A DNA stretch of 64,000 nucleotides from Gilvimarinus sp. DA14 (GTDB lineage Bacteria > Pseudomonadota > Gammaproteobacteria > Pseudomonadales > Cellvibrionaceae), in NCBI RefSeq assembly GCF_024204685.1, contig NZ_CP100350.1, forward strand, positions 3,436,501 through 3,500,500, given 5' to 3'. The position numbers were made by a program, and so were the translations under genes. Shown one piece after another: positions 35,006 through 43,780 of this stretch. Position 1 is the stretch's first letter, and every line of letters starts with the position of its first letter. The notes beneath the pieces are model-generated. The model was given only the letters and a program-made list of their open reading frames with translations, was not told the DNA's origin and made no database searches.

Positions 35006-36085
35006 TTATTCGTTTTCTAGCGACTCGTCCTCGCCGATAAAAAATGGCTCTTCTTCATCTTCGGGCGTGCCAAACGTATCGTGAAAATTCACCACCTGAT
35101 CTGCCACCTGATGAATTTGTTTGCTGTAATTTGCCAAGTGAAACAGCGCTTCGCCCTCGTGAATCAACGGTAAATGAGTCAGGCCAATGACGATAGATTC
35201 GGCGGGGGCACGCACCGGCATTTGGGTTAAACCTACGGGATCGGCAATATAGGCGAGAATAGTGCCTTTTTTGACTCTGGCGCCAAGCCTTACCAGCGGT
35301 CGCATCACCCCGCTGCAGGGCGCGCGCACCCAGCGACTGTCATCGGCAATAGCGACCTCGGGCACTTTTTTACTGCGACTTTTGCGCGCGAGCATTCCCA
35401 GCTCACGCATTACATTGATCACGCCCCGGGTGCCGGCTCGAATACTGAATTCATCAAAGCGCAGTGCCTCTCCCGCCTCGTAGAGCAGCAGTGGAATCCC
35501 TTTATCTGCGGCGGTCTGGCGCAGCGAGCCCTCGCGCAGTTTGGCATCGAGAATAACCGGTGAGCCAAAGGCGACGGCCAGGTCACGGGTGTCGTCCCGG
35601 CTTAAATCAACGCGAATTTGCGGCAAGTTAGTTCTGTGGCGTGCCCCCGTGTGTAAATCAATACAGTGGGTACAGTGGCCGAGAATATCATTGGCGAGGG
35701 TGTAGGCGACGCGTCCGGCCAGGGAGCCCTTCTGACTGCCGGGAAAGCAGCGGTTTAAATCTCGCCCGTCGGGCAGGTAGCGAGACTGATTGAGGAAACC
35801 GTGTACATTGACCACCGGAATGGCCATTAAAGTGCCGCGCAGTTTGCTCAGCTCTTTTATGCCAAGAATTCGGCGGATTATTTCGACGCCGTTAATCTCA
35901 TCGCCGTGCACAGCGGCGGTTAACAGCAGGCAGGGGCCTGGGCGCTTACCATTGATTACATGAACCGTCAGGCCCACGTTCGTATGGGTGTACATGGCAG
36001 CCAGCGGGATGTCGACACTTTTGCTCTCTCCGGGGGCAATGGTTTCTCCTCCGATAACAACGCTGGCATTTGCTGTGCGACTCAT
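35006..36085 (-). CDS. Succinylglutamate desuccinylase/aspartoacylase-family protein
   Basis: A 359-residue member of the M14-like AstE/AspA family of zinc deacylases. Zinc ligands are visible in [10 protein letters not shown] (H and E) and IDLHTG (H), with the catalytic glutamate in LLYEAGE. The C-terminal part (about 250-325) looks like the barrel or biotinyl-like domain of this family ([20 protein letters not shown]). The last 18 residues contain ten acidic residues. It overlaps rimK by 4 bp and is translated with it. No arginine succinyltransferase genes are present, so a role in arginine catabolism is unlikely. A role on glutamylated proteins is inference from context. Confidence 0.85.
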   Translation of the reverse strand: MSRTANASVVIGGETIAPGESKSVDIPLAAMYTHTNVGLTVHVINGKRPGPCLLLTAAVHGDEINGVEIIRRILGIKELSKLRGTLMAIPVVNVHGFLNQSRYLPDGRDLNRCFPGSQKGSLAGRVAYTLANDILGHCTHCIDLHTGARHRTNLPQIRVDLSRDDTRDLAVAFGSPVILDAKLREGSLRQTAADKGIPLLLYEAGEALRFDEFSIRAGTRGVINVMRELGMLARKSRSKKVPEVAIADDSRWVRAPCSGVMRPLVRLGARVKKGTILAYIADPVGLTQMPVRAPAESIVIGLTHLPLIHEGEALFHLANYSKQIHQVADQVVNFHDTFGTPEDEEEPFFIGEDESLENE

Positions 36086-36987
36086 CCTTTACCTTTCGTG
36101 CGATTACTGTGTGGGCGTGCGTTCTCTTCAATAAACTTTACAATGGCGTCGGCTACGTCCTTACCTGTGGCGCCTTCGATACCTTCAAGCCCAGGGGATG
36201 AGTTTACCTCCATGGTCAGTGGTCCGCGCGAGGAGCGTAGAATGTCTACACCGGCTATTTTTAGGCCCATGGTCTGCGCCGCTTTTATCGCGGTGCTGCG
36301 CTCATTGGGGCGCAGCTTAACCAGCTGTGCACTGCCGCCTCTGTGCAGATTGGAGCGAAATTCGCCATCGGGTGCGGTGCGTTGCATGGCGGCGACGACT
36401 TTGTTGCCTATAACTAGGCAGCGGATATCGCTGCCGCCGGCCTCTTTAATGAATTCCTGCACCAAGAATTCAGCCCGTAGTTCGCGAAAGGCTTCGATCA
36501 CGCTTTCGGCGGCTTTGGCGGTTTCGGCCAAAACCACTCCGCGCCCCTGGGTGCCCTCGCACAGCTTAACTACCAAAGGTGCGCCGCCTACCAGCTTAAT
36601 CAGCTCTTTGGTGTTGTGAACATTGTGGGCAAAACTGGTGCGTGGCATGCCGATGCCTTTGCGGGACAACAGCTGCAGGGCGCGCAGTTTGTCGCGCGAG
36701 CGCCCCAGTGCGACAGATTCAGTCAGGCAGTAAACGCCCATCATTTCAAATTGGCGAATAACGGCAAGGCCATAGTGGGTAACAGAGGCGCCAATGCGAG
36801 GAATGACCGCATCGAATCCTTCCAGCTCTTCGCCCTTGTACCACATGGCCGGTTTGGACGGGGTGATATCCATGTAGCATTTGAGAATATCGATAACTTG
36901 TACTTCATGGCCACGCGCTTTGCAGGCTTCCACCAAGCGGCGGGTCGAATAGAGCTTGCTGTTGCGAGATAAAATTGCAATTTTCAT
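36082..36987 (-). CDS. rimK: Ribosomal protein S6--L-glutamate ligase RimK
   Basis: An ATP-grasp ligase that adds glutamates to the C-terminus of ribosomal protein S6. At 301 residues it matches E. coli RimK in length. It starts [21 protein letters not shown] and has the ATP-grasp segments [17 protein letters not shown] and [28 protein letters not shown]. The metal-binding end is [19 protein letters not shown]. It is the middle gene of a rimB-rimK-deacylase series on the minus strand. Work on Pseudomonas links RimK activity to c-di-GMP, and c-di-GMP enzymes lie on both sides here. Confidence 0.96.
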   Translation of the reverse strand: MKIAILSRNSKLYSTRRLVEACKARGHEVQVIDILKCYMDITPSKPAMWYKGEELEGFDAVIPRIGASVTHYGLAVIRQFEMMGVYCLTESVALGRSRDKLRALQLLSRKGIGMPRTSFAHNVHNTKELIKLVGGAPLVVKLCEGTQGRGVVLAETAKAAESVIEAFRELRAEFLVQEFIKEAGGSDIRCLVIGNKVVAAMQRTAPDGEFRSNLHRGGSAQLVKLRPNERSTAIKAAQTMGLKIAGVDILRSSRGPLTMEVNSSPGLEGIEGATGKDVADAIVKFIEENARPHSNRTKGKG

Positions 36988-37023
36988 TTAGAGTCCTAAC
37001 TAATTTCGGGTGAAAAGTGGCGC

Positions 37024-37488
37024 CTACGCCGAAAAGCCATTGTGGCTTTCTTTATTGCCACCGCATAAAAAGGATAGCTCTGGGTCTACCTGAAAGTGAC
37101 CGGCTAGGGTATTGCGCCCGATAAGCATACGAAACAGCATGGATTCGCGGTTGGTCAAGGTCATTTCCGTTATAAATGTTTGCGACGCTACGCGGATAGC
37201 CGTTTCGATCACATAACGCTGCTCTTTGTGGCCGCCAGAGTCTGTAACTTGGCGCTGATCTTTTACCGGCGCTTCGCAGATAAACTCCGGCTCTGAGGTC
37301 CCCTGATGCGGGTGCAGGCCAAAACGTACCCATTGTTCACCCTGGCGCTCAAATGGTTCAACGAAAAAGGCATGTAGCGCCGAAGTTTTAGCCCCAGTGT
37401 CTACCTTAGCTTTGATGTGAAATGAGCCAAAGTCAGGGAACATTACCCATTCGCGCCAGCCTACACAGGTTTTTTTTTGCATTACCAT
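37024..37488 (-). CDS. rimB: RimB-type retropepsin-like protease (putative ATP-dependent zinc protease family)
   Basis: A 154-residue protein of the DUF785/RimB family, annotated elsewhere as putative ATP-dependent zinc protease but with an aspartyl-protease-like core: [15 protein letters not shown] near residues 27-41 and [12 protein letters not shown] near 122-133. In Pseudomonas the RimB protein was reported to trim the glutamate tails that RimK adds to S6. It leads the operon, 36 bp before rimK. Two ATGs two codons apart (37488 and 37482) could be the start. The 270 bp upstream hold no gene and no promoter I can defend. Confidence 0.88.
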   Translation of the reverse strand: MVMQKKTCVGWREWVMFPDFGSFHIKAKVDTGAKTSALHAFFVEPFERQGEQWVRFGLHPHQGTSEPEFICEAPVKDQRQVTDSGGHKEQRYVIETAIRVASQTFITEMTLTNRESMLFRMLIGRNTLAGHFQVDPELSFLCGGNKESHNGFSA

Positions 37489-37762
37489 GTTTTACTTCCA
37501 GTAAATTTTATTGCGCCCAGTTTGCTTGGGCGGCACTGGGCAAAGCTGCCCTCCACTATAGCAGTTAATCTCTGGGGCGTGTCCAGAGCGCCAGTCCACA
37601 GGTCGGAGGCTTTTTTTAGTGTTCAAACTAACTGTATTTGTTATGCGAAAAAAAGTCTTTGTAGAGCAAAAAAACTATGGTACATAGCGCCCATGGGCTC
37701 GCTCCTGCAGTTTGGCTTGGCGCGAGTTCGCATCTTTAGAGTATTTCGTGTGAGGTAGTAAT

Positions 37763-37957
37763 ATGACTGAAGACCACGATGAAGACGCCTTTATGGATGA
37801 TGATAGCGAGTCAGAAAAAGCGGAAACTATAGCTGCAAGCGCTAAGGATAATCCCCAGCGGCAGCTGGAAATGCGGCGGCGCCTGGAAGACAGGCTAGAA
37901 AAGCGCCGCTTGCGCGATGAGCTGGGTTTTGATGATTTGTGGGAGTTGGAGCTGTAA
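37763..37957 (+). CDS. PA3496-family small acidic protein
   Basis: A 64-residue protein: acidic N-terminus (DHDEDAFMDDDSESEKAE), then a charged helix RRRLEDRLEKRRLRDELGFDDLWELEL. The pattern resembles the PA3496 family of Pseudomonas, labelled a putative envelope integrity protein although it has no signal or membrane segment. GAGG stands before the ATG. A 7-bp hairpin (GGCGGAC with GTCCGCC near 37969-37986) follows the stop, without a T-run. Function unknown. Confidence 0.7.
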   Translation: MTEDHDEDAFMDDDSESEKAETIAASAKDNPQRQLEMRRRLEDRLEKRRLRDELGFDDLWELEL

Positions 37958-38083
37958 GACTTACTAGGGCGGACTCTCGTCCGCCTCAGTTCAAACACAA
38001 GCGGGCACAAGCTGATAGATTATGGTACTTTAAGTGCCATATGCTATACCAATAAAAACAATCCAGCCCTGGGCTAGCCCAAA

Positions 38084-39385
38084 ATGTTTAAAACCCTACG
38101 CCTTGAGAAAACTTTACTCTTGCTGGTGTTGCTCACCGCTGTTGCCATGTTTGGTCAGAACTGGCTGCTGCGCGAGAGTCATGTTCTGGCACCTGCTGAA
38201 GACACCCCCATCCGTATTTATGGCGATCAGATAGCCGGTGGTAATAGCCAGGCCGAGTTGCTTGCCAAGGGGCCCGAGGGTATTTCCTGGCGTTGTAATC
38301 TATTAGCTGGCGACCCCTACCCGTACTGTGGACTAGAGATTTTTCTCGGTGAAAGTCGCAGTCGAGGGTTGGATATGCGCGATTATAAAAAAGTGCGCTT
38401 GTGGCTTGATTATCGGGGCACCAATAAGTCTGTGCGTGTTTTTTTGCGTAACTTTGATCGCCGCTACAGTTCTGTTAATGACAATACCTCCACTAAGTAC
38501 AATCAAGTTGAGTTCGAGGCGAAATCCCCTCAGGGCTATTATGAGTTTGCCTTTGATGATTTTTTTGTCGCCAACTGGTGGTTGCGCGAACACAACATCG
38601 AGCCCAACCTGAGCCACCCCCAGTTCGATAATTTAGTCAGTCTGGAAATCCAGAGCGGCTCTTCCCACCTGTTGGGCGAGCAGATGTTTACCCTGCATAG
38701 GGTCGAGCTGGTGGGGCAGCGTATCGACACTGCCGATTGGTACTTGGCAATCATTCTGGTGTGGGGTGTAGTAATTGTAGCGTTTTTGCTTTATCGGTTG
38801 ATAAAAATGTCGGCTGAGCTGCGTGAGCGAAAAAGGCGTGAGCTTGAGTTAATGGAGGTGAACGCACTGTTGGATAGCCGTAGCCGCACACTTGAGACCC
38901 AGGCTAAAACCGATTCGTTGACAGGCGCTTTTAATCGTAAAGGCATTGAGGAAGCGATTAAGCACGGCCTTTGGGAGTGGCGCCATAGTCGCAAACCTTT
39001 ATCCATTGTGATGATGGATGTGGATCATTTTAAACGCATTAACGACGACTTTGGTCACGCCGTGGGAGACGAAGTACTGGCAGGCATATCAGCGCTGGTA
39101 AAAGACAATATTCGCACCACAGACCTCTTTGCCCGCTGGGGCGGGGAAGAGTTTGTTCTGGTGTGTCGCAATACCCGCAGTGATTATGCCGAGCACATAG
39201 CGCAGAAACTGCGCACCCTGATCGAACAGCATGAGTTTGCCGAGGTCGGCAGGGTGAGCGCCAGTTTCGGTGTGGCTAATCTGCGCGGAGACGGCAGTAT
39301 CGAGGCATTGTTTAAAGCGGCTGATGCTGCGCTTTACACGGCCAAAGAGCGGGGGCGCAACAGGGTTGAAGTGGCCCCGCGCTAA
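38084..39385 (+). CDS. Membrane diguanylate cyclase with a carbohydrate-binding-like periplasmic domain
   Basis: A 433-residue protein. Membrane helices lie at about 10-28 and 224-245 and enclose about 195 periplasmic residues. That domain reads as a jelly-roll like CBM11/CIA30 modules (LDMRDYKKVRLWLDYRG, VRVFLRNF, then LVSLEIQSGS and FTLHRVELVG). It carries two cysteines 14 residues apart (WRCN and PYCG) that may form a disulfide. The cytoplasmic GGDEF domain has GGEEF at 353-357 and an RTTD inhibitory site five residues before it, so it should be an active, feedback-controlled cyclase. No good ribosome binding site is seen before ATG 38084. The ligand is unknown. Confidence 0.9.
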   Translation: MFKTLRLEKTLLLLVLLTAVAMFGQNWLLRESHVLAPAEDTPIRIYGDQIAGGNSQAELLAKGPEGISWRCNLLAGDPYPYCGLEIFLGESRSRGLDMRDYKKVRLWLDYRGTNKSVRVFLRNFDRRYSSVNDNTSTKYNQVEFEAKSPQGYYEFAFDDFFVANWWLREHNIEPNLSHPQFDNLVSLEIQSGSSHLLGEQMFTLHRVELVGQRIDTADWYLAIILVWGVVIVAFLLYRLIKMSAELRERKRRELELMEVNALLDSRSRTLETQAKTDSLTGAFNRKGIEEAIKHGLWEWRHSRKPLSIVMMDVDHFKRINDDFGHAVGDEVLAGISALVKDNIRTTDLFARWGGEEFVLVCRNTRSDYAEHIAQKLRTLIEQHEFAEVGRVSASFGVANLRGDGSIEALFKAADAALYTAKERGRNRVEVAPR

Positions 39386-39407
39386 GGCTTTGCATTCCTG
39401 GTAATAG

Positions 39408-40226
39408 CTACGAAGCTTCGCATTTGGTGCGAAACAGCTCACCGTCCTCAAGTCGCAGCGCCGTTAAACAGCCGCCCCACACGCAGCCTGTGTCCAGTGC
39501 GGTAACATTTGCTGCCTCCGCTTTTCCCTCAAGGGCGGCCCAGTGGCCAAAGACAATCCTGTGCTGGCGGCACAGGTGATTCGGGTGAGCAAACCAGGGT
39601 AAAAAACCTTTGCTATGGGTGCGGGTGGGAGCCGATTTGTTCTCAAACTCCAGCTCACCTTCGGCGGAGCAAAAGCGCATACGGGTGAAGTAATTGGTGA
39701 TTACCCGCAGCCGTTCGTTGCCAATTAACCGGTTGCGCCAGCGGTTGGGCTTGTTGCCGTACATGTTGGCTAAAAAGTCGTTGATATAGTCGCTTTGTAA
39801 TACCGCTTCAACTTCGCGTGCGTGGGCGGCGGCTTGCTGCAGCGACCAGATAGGCGGAATGCCAGCGTGCACCATGGTGTAACCCAGCTGTGGGTCTGTG
39901 TGCATAAGCTTACAGTGGCGCAGCCACTGAATGAGTTCGTCGCAATCATTGGCGCGCAGCAGGTGGTCCAGGGTATCGAAAGAGCTCTTCTTTTTATAAC
40001 CGTAGGCGACCGCAAGAAAGTGCAAATCGTGGTTGCCCAGCACGGCTGTGACCGCATCGCTCAGCGAATACAGATAGCGCAGTGTGGCGAGAGAGCTAGG
40101 GCCGCGATTAACTAGGTCTCCCGCGATCCAAAGGTGGTCGTGACTCGGGTTAAAACCTACCTGATTTAGCAGTCGCTGCAGGGGTTTTAGGCAGCCCTGG
40201 ATGTCGCCAATGGCATAGGTGCTCAT
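39408..40226 (-). CDS. apaH: Symmetrical bis(5'-nucleosyl)-tetraphosphatase
   Basis: Hydrolyses Ap4A to two ADP and removes Np4 caps from RNA in enteric bacteria. The metallophosphatase motifs are intact: YAIGDIQGC at the start, WIAGDLVNRGP, LGNHDLHFLA, and the histidine segments MVHAGIPP and FGHWAAL. Length 272 is normal. It is the last gene of the lptD-surA-pdxA-rsmA-apaG-apaH series, 12 bp after apaG, and converges with the diguanylate cyclase gene. Confidence 0.97.
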   Translation of the reverse strand: MSTYAIGDIQGCLKPLQRLLNQVGFNPSHDHLWIAGDLVNRGPSSLATLRYLYSLSDAVTAVLGNHDLHFLAVAYGYKKKSSFDTLDHLLRANDCDELIQWLRHCKLMHTDPQLGYTMVHAGIPPIWSLQQAAAHAREVEAVLQSDYINDFLANMYGNKPNRWRNRLIGNERLRVITNYFTRMRFCSAEGELEFENKSAPTRTHSKGFLPWFAHPNHLCRQHRIVFGHWAALEGKAEAANVTALDTGCVWGGCLTALRLEDGELFRTKCEAS

Positions 40227-40238
40227 CGCTTTAACGCC

Positions 40239-40607
40239 TTAATGCAATGCGCCCGGCCGCACCAGCGCAAATACGGGTATAGGGGTTTCAAACTCATCAC
40301 CGTTGGGATAGCGCATTTGATAAGCGCCCTCCATGGTGCCGGCCTGGGTTTGCAGTACGGCACCACTGCTATAGCGGTAAAAGCTGCCTGGTTCGATGGT
40401 GGGTTGTTCGCCCACAACGCCTTTACCCTGTACTTCTTGCACCTGGTCTTCGGCATCGGTAATGCGCCAGTAGCGACTGATAAGTTGCGCTGCCAGCGGG
40501 CCCTGGTTGTGGATAGTAATCGTGTATTTAAATGCATAGCGGCTATGCTGTGGCGCAGATTGCTCTGGTAGATAGCCGGTTTCAATTTCTATAGTGATAT
40601 CGCTCAT
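40239..40607 (-). CDS. apaG: ApaG/CorD protein
   Basis: A 122-residue fibronectin-III-like beta protein of unknown biochemical role. The family segments YAFKYTITIHNQGPLAAQLISRYWRITDA and GVVGEQPTIEPGSFYRYSSGAVLQTQAGTMEGAYQM are nearly complete. Its start overlaps the rsmA stop by 4 bp. In enteric bacteria it is tied to Co2+ tolerance and to a conserved place before apaH. Confidence 0.96.
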   Translation of the reverse strand: MSDITIEIETGYLPEQSAPQHSRYAFKYTITIHNQGPLAAQLISRYWRITDAEDQVQEVQGKGVVGEQPTIEPGSFYRYSSGAVLQTQAGTMEGAYQMRYPNGDEFETPIPVFALVRPGALH

Positions 40608-41425
40608 GATCCTTGCTGTAATCGCTCGTCTATTGCATCGCTAAGGGTAACAAAGTCGGCAACGCTTAAAGCCTCGGCGCGCAGCGATGTATCCACCGGC
40701 AGACCCTCCATTTGCTCAACACTGAGCATTGATTTTAAGGCGTTGCGCAGCGTCTTGCGACGTTGGCCGAAGGCGGCTGTTACCAGCTTTTCCAGAGTTT
40801 CAATGTTACCTGCAGGGTAGGGCAGGGTTTTGTGCGGTACCAGACGTACAATGGCTGAATCTACCTTGGGGGCCGGGTCGAAGGAGCCTGGGGGTACATC
40901 AAACAGCCAAGCCACGTCACAGTAGTATTGCACCATCACGCTTAAACGCCCGTAGGCCTTATCGCCCGGCGTTGCTGCGAGCCTTTTCACCACTTCTTTT
41001 TGCAACATAAAGTGCATGTCTTGCACTTGGTTTGCGTAGCTAATCAGATGAAAAATAAGAGGTGTGGAAATATTGTAGGGCAGGTTGCCAACAATTCGCA
41101 GGGGTTTGTCATCTTCGCTTAAGCTGGCAAAGTCGAATTTAAGTGCATCGGCTTGGTGCAGCTTAAACCCCGGGTGTTTTTCAAAGCGAACTTTCAGCCA
41201 GGGTACCAAATCACGATCCAGTTCAATCACGTGCAGGGTTTCGGCCTGCTCGGCCAAGGGCTCGGTTAGGGCGCCCTGGCCCGGACCAATTTCCACAATC
41301 ACTTGGCCACTCTTGGGGCTGACGGCGCGAGCAATTTGCTGAATGATGGTGTGATCAATAAGGAAGTTTTGCCCGAACCGCTTTCGGGCGCGGTGTGGGT
41401 TGCCGGGAGCTGACGTGTGCTTCAT
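40604..41425 (-). CDS. rsmA: 16S rRNA dimethyladenosine transferase RsmA (KsgA)
   Basis: Dimethylates A1518 and A1519 of 16S rRNA during 30S maturation. Motifs in order: [19 protein letters not shown], the SAM-binding [14 protein letters not shown], the ELD acidic residue, and the catalytic [10 protein letters not shown] (about residues 114-123). The C-terminal helical domain carries [12 protein letters not shown]. Length 273 is usual. Start and stop overlap neighbours by 4 bp each, so pdxA, rsmA and apaG are made from one coupled message. Confidence 0.98.
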   Translation of the reverse strand: MKHTSAPGNPHRARKRFGQNFLIDHTIIQQIARAVSPKSGQVIVEIGPGQGALTEPLAEQAETLHVIELDRDLVPWLKVRFEKHPGFKLHQADALKFDFASLSEDDKPLRIVGNLPYNISTPLIFHLISYANQVQDMHFMLQKEVVKRLAATPGDKAYGRLSVMVQYYCDVAWLFDVPPGSFDPAPKVDSAIVRLVPHKTLPYPAGNIETLEKLVTAAFGQRRKTLRNALKSMLSVEQMEGLPVDTSLRAEALSVADFVTLSDAIDERLQQGS

Positions 41426-42429
41426 AACGGATTTACTTGTCGGCGTGCGCGGGCCATGCCGCAGGCGTATTCGAGAGCTGTGTATAGGCTGCCGCTATCG
41501 GCTGTGCCCTTGGCGGCTAAGTCCAGGGCGGTACCATGGTCTACAGAGGTGCGAATAATCGGCAGCCCCAAGGTAACGTTTACCGCTTGGCCAAAGCCTT
41601 TGTATTTTAGCACCGGCAATCCTTGGTCATGATACATGGCCAGCACAGCATCGGCGTTTTGCAGGTGTTTAGGGGTGAAGAGCGTGTCGGCGGGCAGGGG
41701 GCCAATGAGGTTCAGTCCCTTTGCTCGCAATTGTTCCAATGCAGGCTCGATGATCTCTATCTCTTCACGCCCAAGGTGACCGCTCTCTCCCGCATGGGGG
41801 TTGAGACCGCAGACTAGGATGCGTGGCTGTGCAATACCAAAATGTGTAATTAGGTCTTGATGCAGTATCTTAGTGACATCGCTAAGGCGCTTGGCGGTGA
41901 CGGCGCCGGCCACATCTTTTAACGGCAAATGGGTCGTTACCAGTGCTACACGCAGGCCCTTTGTAGCCAGCATCATGACCACTTGCGGGGTGTTAGTGCG
42001 CGCTGCTAAATATTCGGTATGGCCGCTAAAACCAACCCCTGACTGATTAATAATGCCTTTATGTACCGGGCCTGTCACCAAGGCGTCAAAATAGCCAGCT
42101 GTACAGCCATCGATGGCGGTGTCCAGAGTTTTTAAAACGTAAGGTGCGTTGGCGCTATTAAGTTGTCCTGGGATGACGGCGTCCGCTAATTCTACGGGCA
42201 AAACGTGCAGGCAGCCGGCTTGCGAGGGTTGCGCGGCGTCGTTGGCGGCTACGGTTTTGATCTCTAGTGCCAGCCCCAGGCTTTTGGCGCGCTCGGCCAT
42301 CAGCTCAGGGTCGGCGATTACCACATACTCGTTTTCGTGGGCTTGTTGCGCCAGGGTCAAGGCCAAATCTGGGCCAATACCAGCGGGCTCGCCGGGTGTA
42401 ATAGCAATGCGAAGTGGAACTGGCGCCAT
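41422..42429 (-). CDS. pdxA: 4-hydroxythreonine-4-phosphate dehydrogenase
   Basis: NAD-dependent step of pyridoxal phosphate synthesis (DXP-dependent route). It starts [18 protein letters not shown] and carries the metal-binding histidines in [15 protein letters not shown] and [37 protein letters not shown] is the closing signature. Length 335. Its start shares a base with the surA stop. The order surA-pdxA-rsmA is conserved with E. coli. Confidence 0.97.
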   Translation of the reverse strand: MAPVPLRIAITPGEPAGIGPDLALTLAQQAHENEYVVIADPELMAERAKSLGLALEIKTVAANDAAQPSQAGCLHVLPVELADAVIPGQLNSANAPYVLKTLDTAIDGCTAGYFDALVTGPVHKGIINQSGVGFSGHTEYLAARTNTPQVVMMLATKGLRVALVTTHLPLKDVAGAVTAKRLSDVTKILHQDLITHFGIAQPRILVCGLNPHAGESGHLGREEIEIIEPALEQLRAKGLNLIGPLPADTLFTPKHLQNADAVLAMYHDQGLPVLKYKGFGQAVNVTLGLPIIRTSVDHGTALDLAAKGTADSGSLYTALEYACGMARARRQVNPL

Positions 42430-43763
42430 TAGCTGTCTGAACTCTCAAGCTCTTTAATATCGATAAAGGCGTTATCGCGCAACTCCAGCTGCCACACTTG
42501 CAGCTCTTCGTTAAAGCGGCGTTCGCGCATCATTTGCGCCGCTTTGTTGCGAATAACCACATCGCTTAGGTCTTCCTGGCGACGGTCAACAACCTGCAGA
42601 ATATGCCAGCCAAATTGGCTTTTAAAGGGCCCGGCAATGCCGCCGATTTCGGTTTCGGCCATGGCGGCTTCGAAGGCGGGTACAAAGGTGCCGGGGTTAG
42701 CCCAGCCTAGGTCGCCGCCGTTAAGCATTGAGCCTATATCTTCAGAGTTTTCACGAGCCATTTCGGCAAAATCGGCGCCGTCTTCAATCTGCTGTTTAAT
42801 CTCGTTCAACTTTTCCTGTGCGGTTTGGTCGTCCATGATCTCACTGGTCTTAATCAAAATATGGCGGGCTTTGGTTTGCTGTACCAGTTGCTCGCCGCCG
42901 CCACGCTGTTCAAAATTCTTAAGAATATGAAAGCCGGCGCCAGAGCGAATAGGTTTGGAGACTTCCCCTACGTCCAAATTGCCCACGACATCAGCAAATA
43001 GTTCGGGCAGTTGCGCTAGTTTACGCCAGCCCAAATCCCCGCCATCCAGGGCGGTTTGGTCATCGGAATTACTAATGGCCAACTGGGCAAAGTCGGCCCC
43101 GCCTTGCAGTTGCTGGTAGAGGGTTTCGGCCTCTTGTTTGGCAGCCTCTACCTCATCTGGCGTGCTGGAGCCGGAAACGCTGATTAATATATGCCCCAGG
43201 CGATAGTCGGGCGATGTCGCGAATTTGCCATCACTGGAGGAGAGAAAGTTGTCAATCTCTTGCTCGGTGACGCGAATGCGGTTGTTGACCACGCCTTGCT
43301 GCACCTGGTTAAGAAGTAGGTCGCGACGCACTTTCTCGCGTAGGTGATCTAGCGTCATGCCGTCGGCGGCCAGGCTTGCCGCCAGCTCGTCCATAGAGCT
43401 CATGCCATTGTTGGTCATAATCTGTTGCAGGGTATTATTAAGCTGCTGATCTGGTATTTCGATGCCATAGCGGGCCGCTTCTTCCAGCTGCAGTTGCTCC
43501 AAAATCAACTGGTCGAGAATTTGCTGGTTGAGTACGTCCATGGGAGGCAGCTGATCATATTGCCCCTGTAGTCGCTGCAAGACGGCATTTTTGCGTTCAT
43601 CGAACTCGCTCTGCAGCACCACGCCGTCATCGACAATGGCGATGACCCGGTCGATAATCTGGGTTTCGGCTGTGGCGGAGGCGCCCAAGCAAAGTACTAA
43701 AGCACCTCCCATATTGGCTAGCATGCGTCTGAGCCGAAAAACTGTCGAGCTGTTATTTAGCAT
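42429..43763 (-). CDS. surA: Periplasmic chaperone and prolyl isomerase SurA
   Basis: Escorts outer membrane proteins, LptD among them, to the BAM complex. A signal sequence (cut near ASATAE, about residue 32) precedes the N-domain ([19 protein letters not shown]). Two parvulin domains follow, at about 185-285 ([10 protein letters not shown] ... [10 protein letters not shown]) and 296-395 ([10 protein letters not shown] ... [11 protein letters not shown]), then the C-terminal helix [17 protein letters not shown]. At 444 residues it is full length. It directly follows lptD, its main client, by 17 bp. Confidence 0.98.
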   Translation of the reverse strand: MLNNSSTVFRLRRMLANMGGALVLCLGASATAETQIIDRVIAIVDDGVVLQSEFDERKNAVLQRLQGQYDQLPPMDVLNQQILDQLILEQLQLEEAARYGIEIPDQQLNNTLQQIMTNNGMSSMDELAASLAADGMTLDHLREKVRRDLLLNQVQQGVVNNRIRVTEQEIDNFLSSSDGKFATSPDYRLGHILISVSGSSTPDEVEAAKQEAETLYQQLQGGADFAQLAISNSDDQTALDGGDLGWRKLAQLPELFADVVGNLDVGEVSKPIRSGAGFHILKNFEQRGGGEQLVQQTKARHILIKTSEIMDDQTAQEKLNEIKQQIEDGADFAEMARENSEDIGSMLNGGDLGWANPGTFVPAFEAAMAETEIGGIAGPFKSQFGWHILQVVDRRQEDLSDVVIRNKAAQMMRERRFNEELQVWQLELRDNAFIDIKELESSDS

Positions 43764-43780
43764 AATATCGTCGCTGTGTT

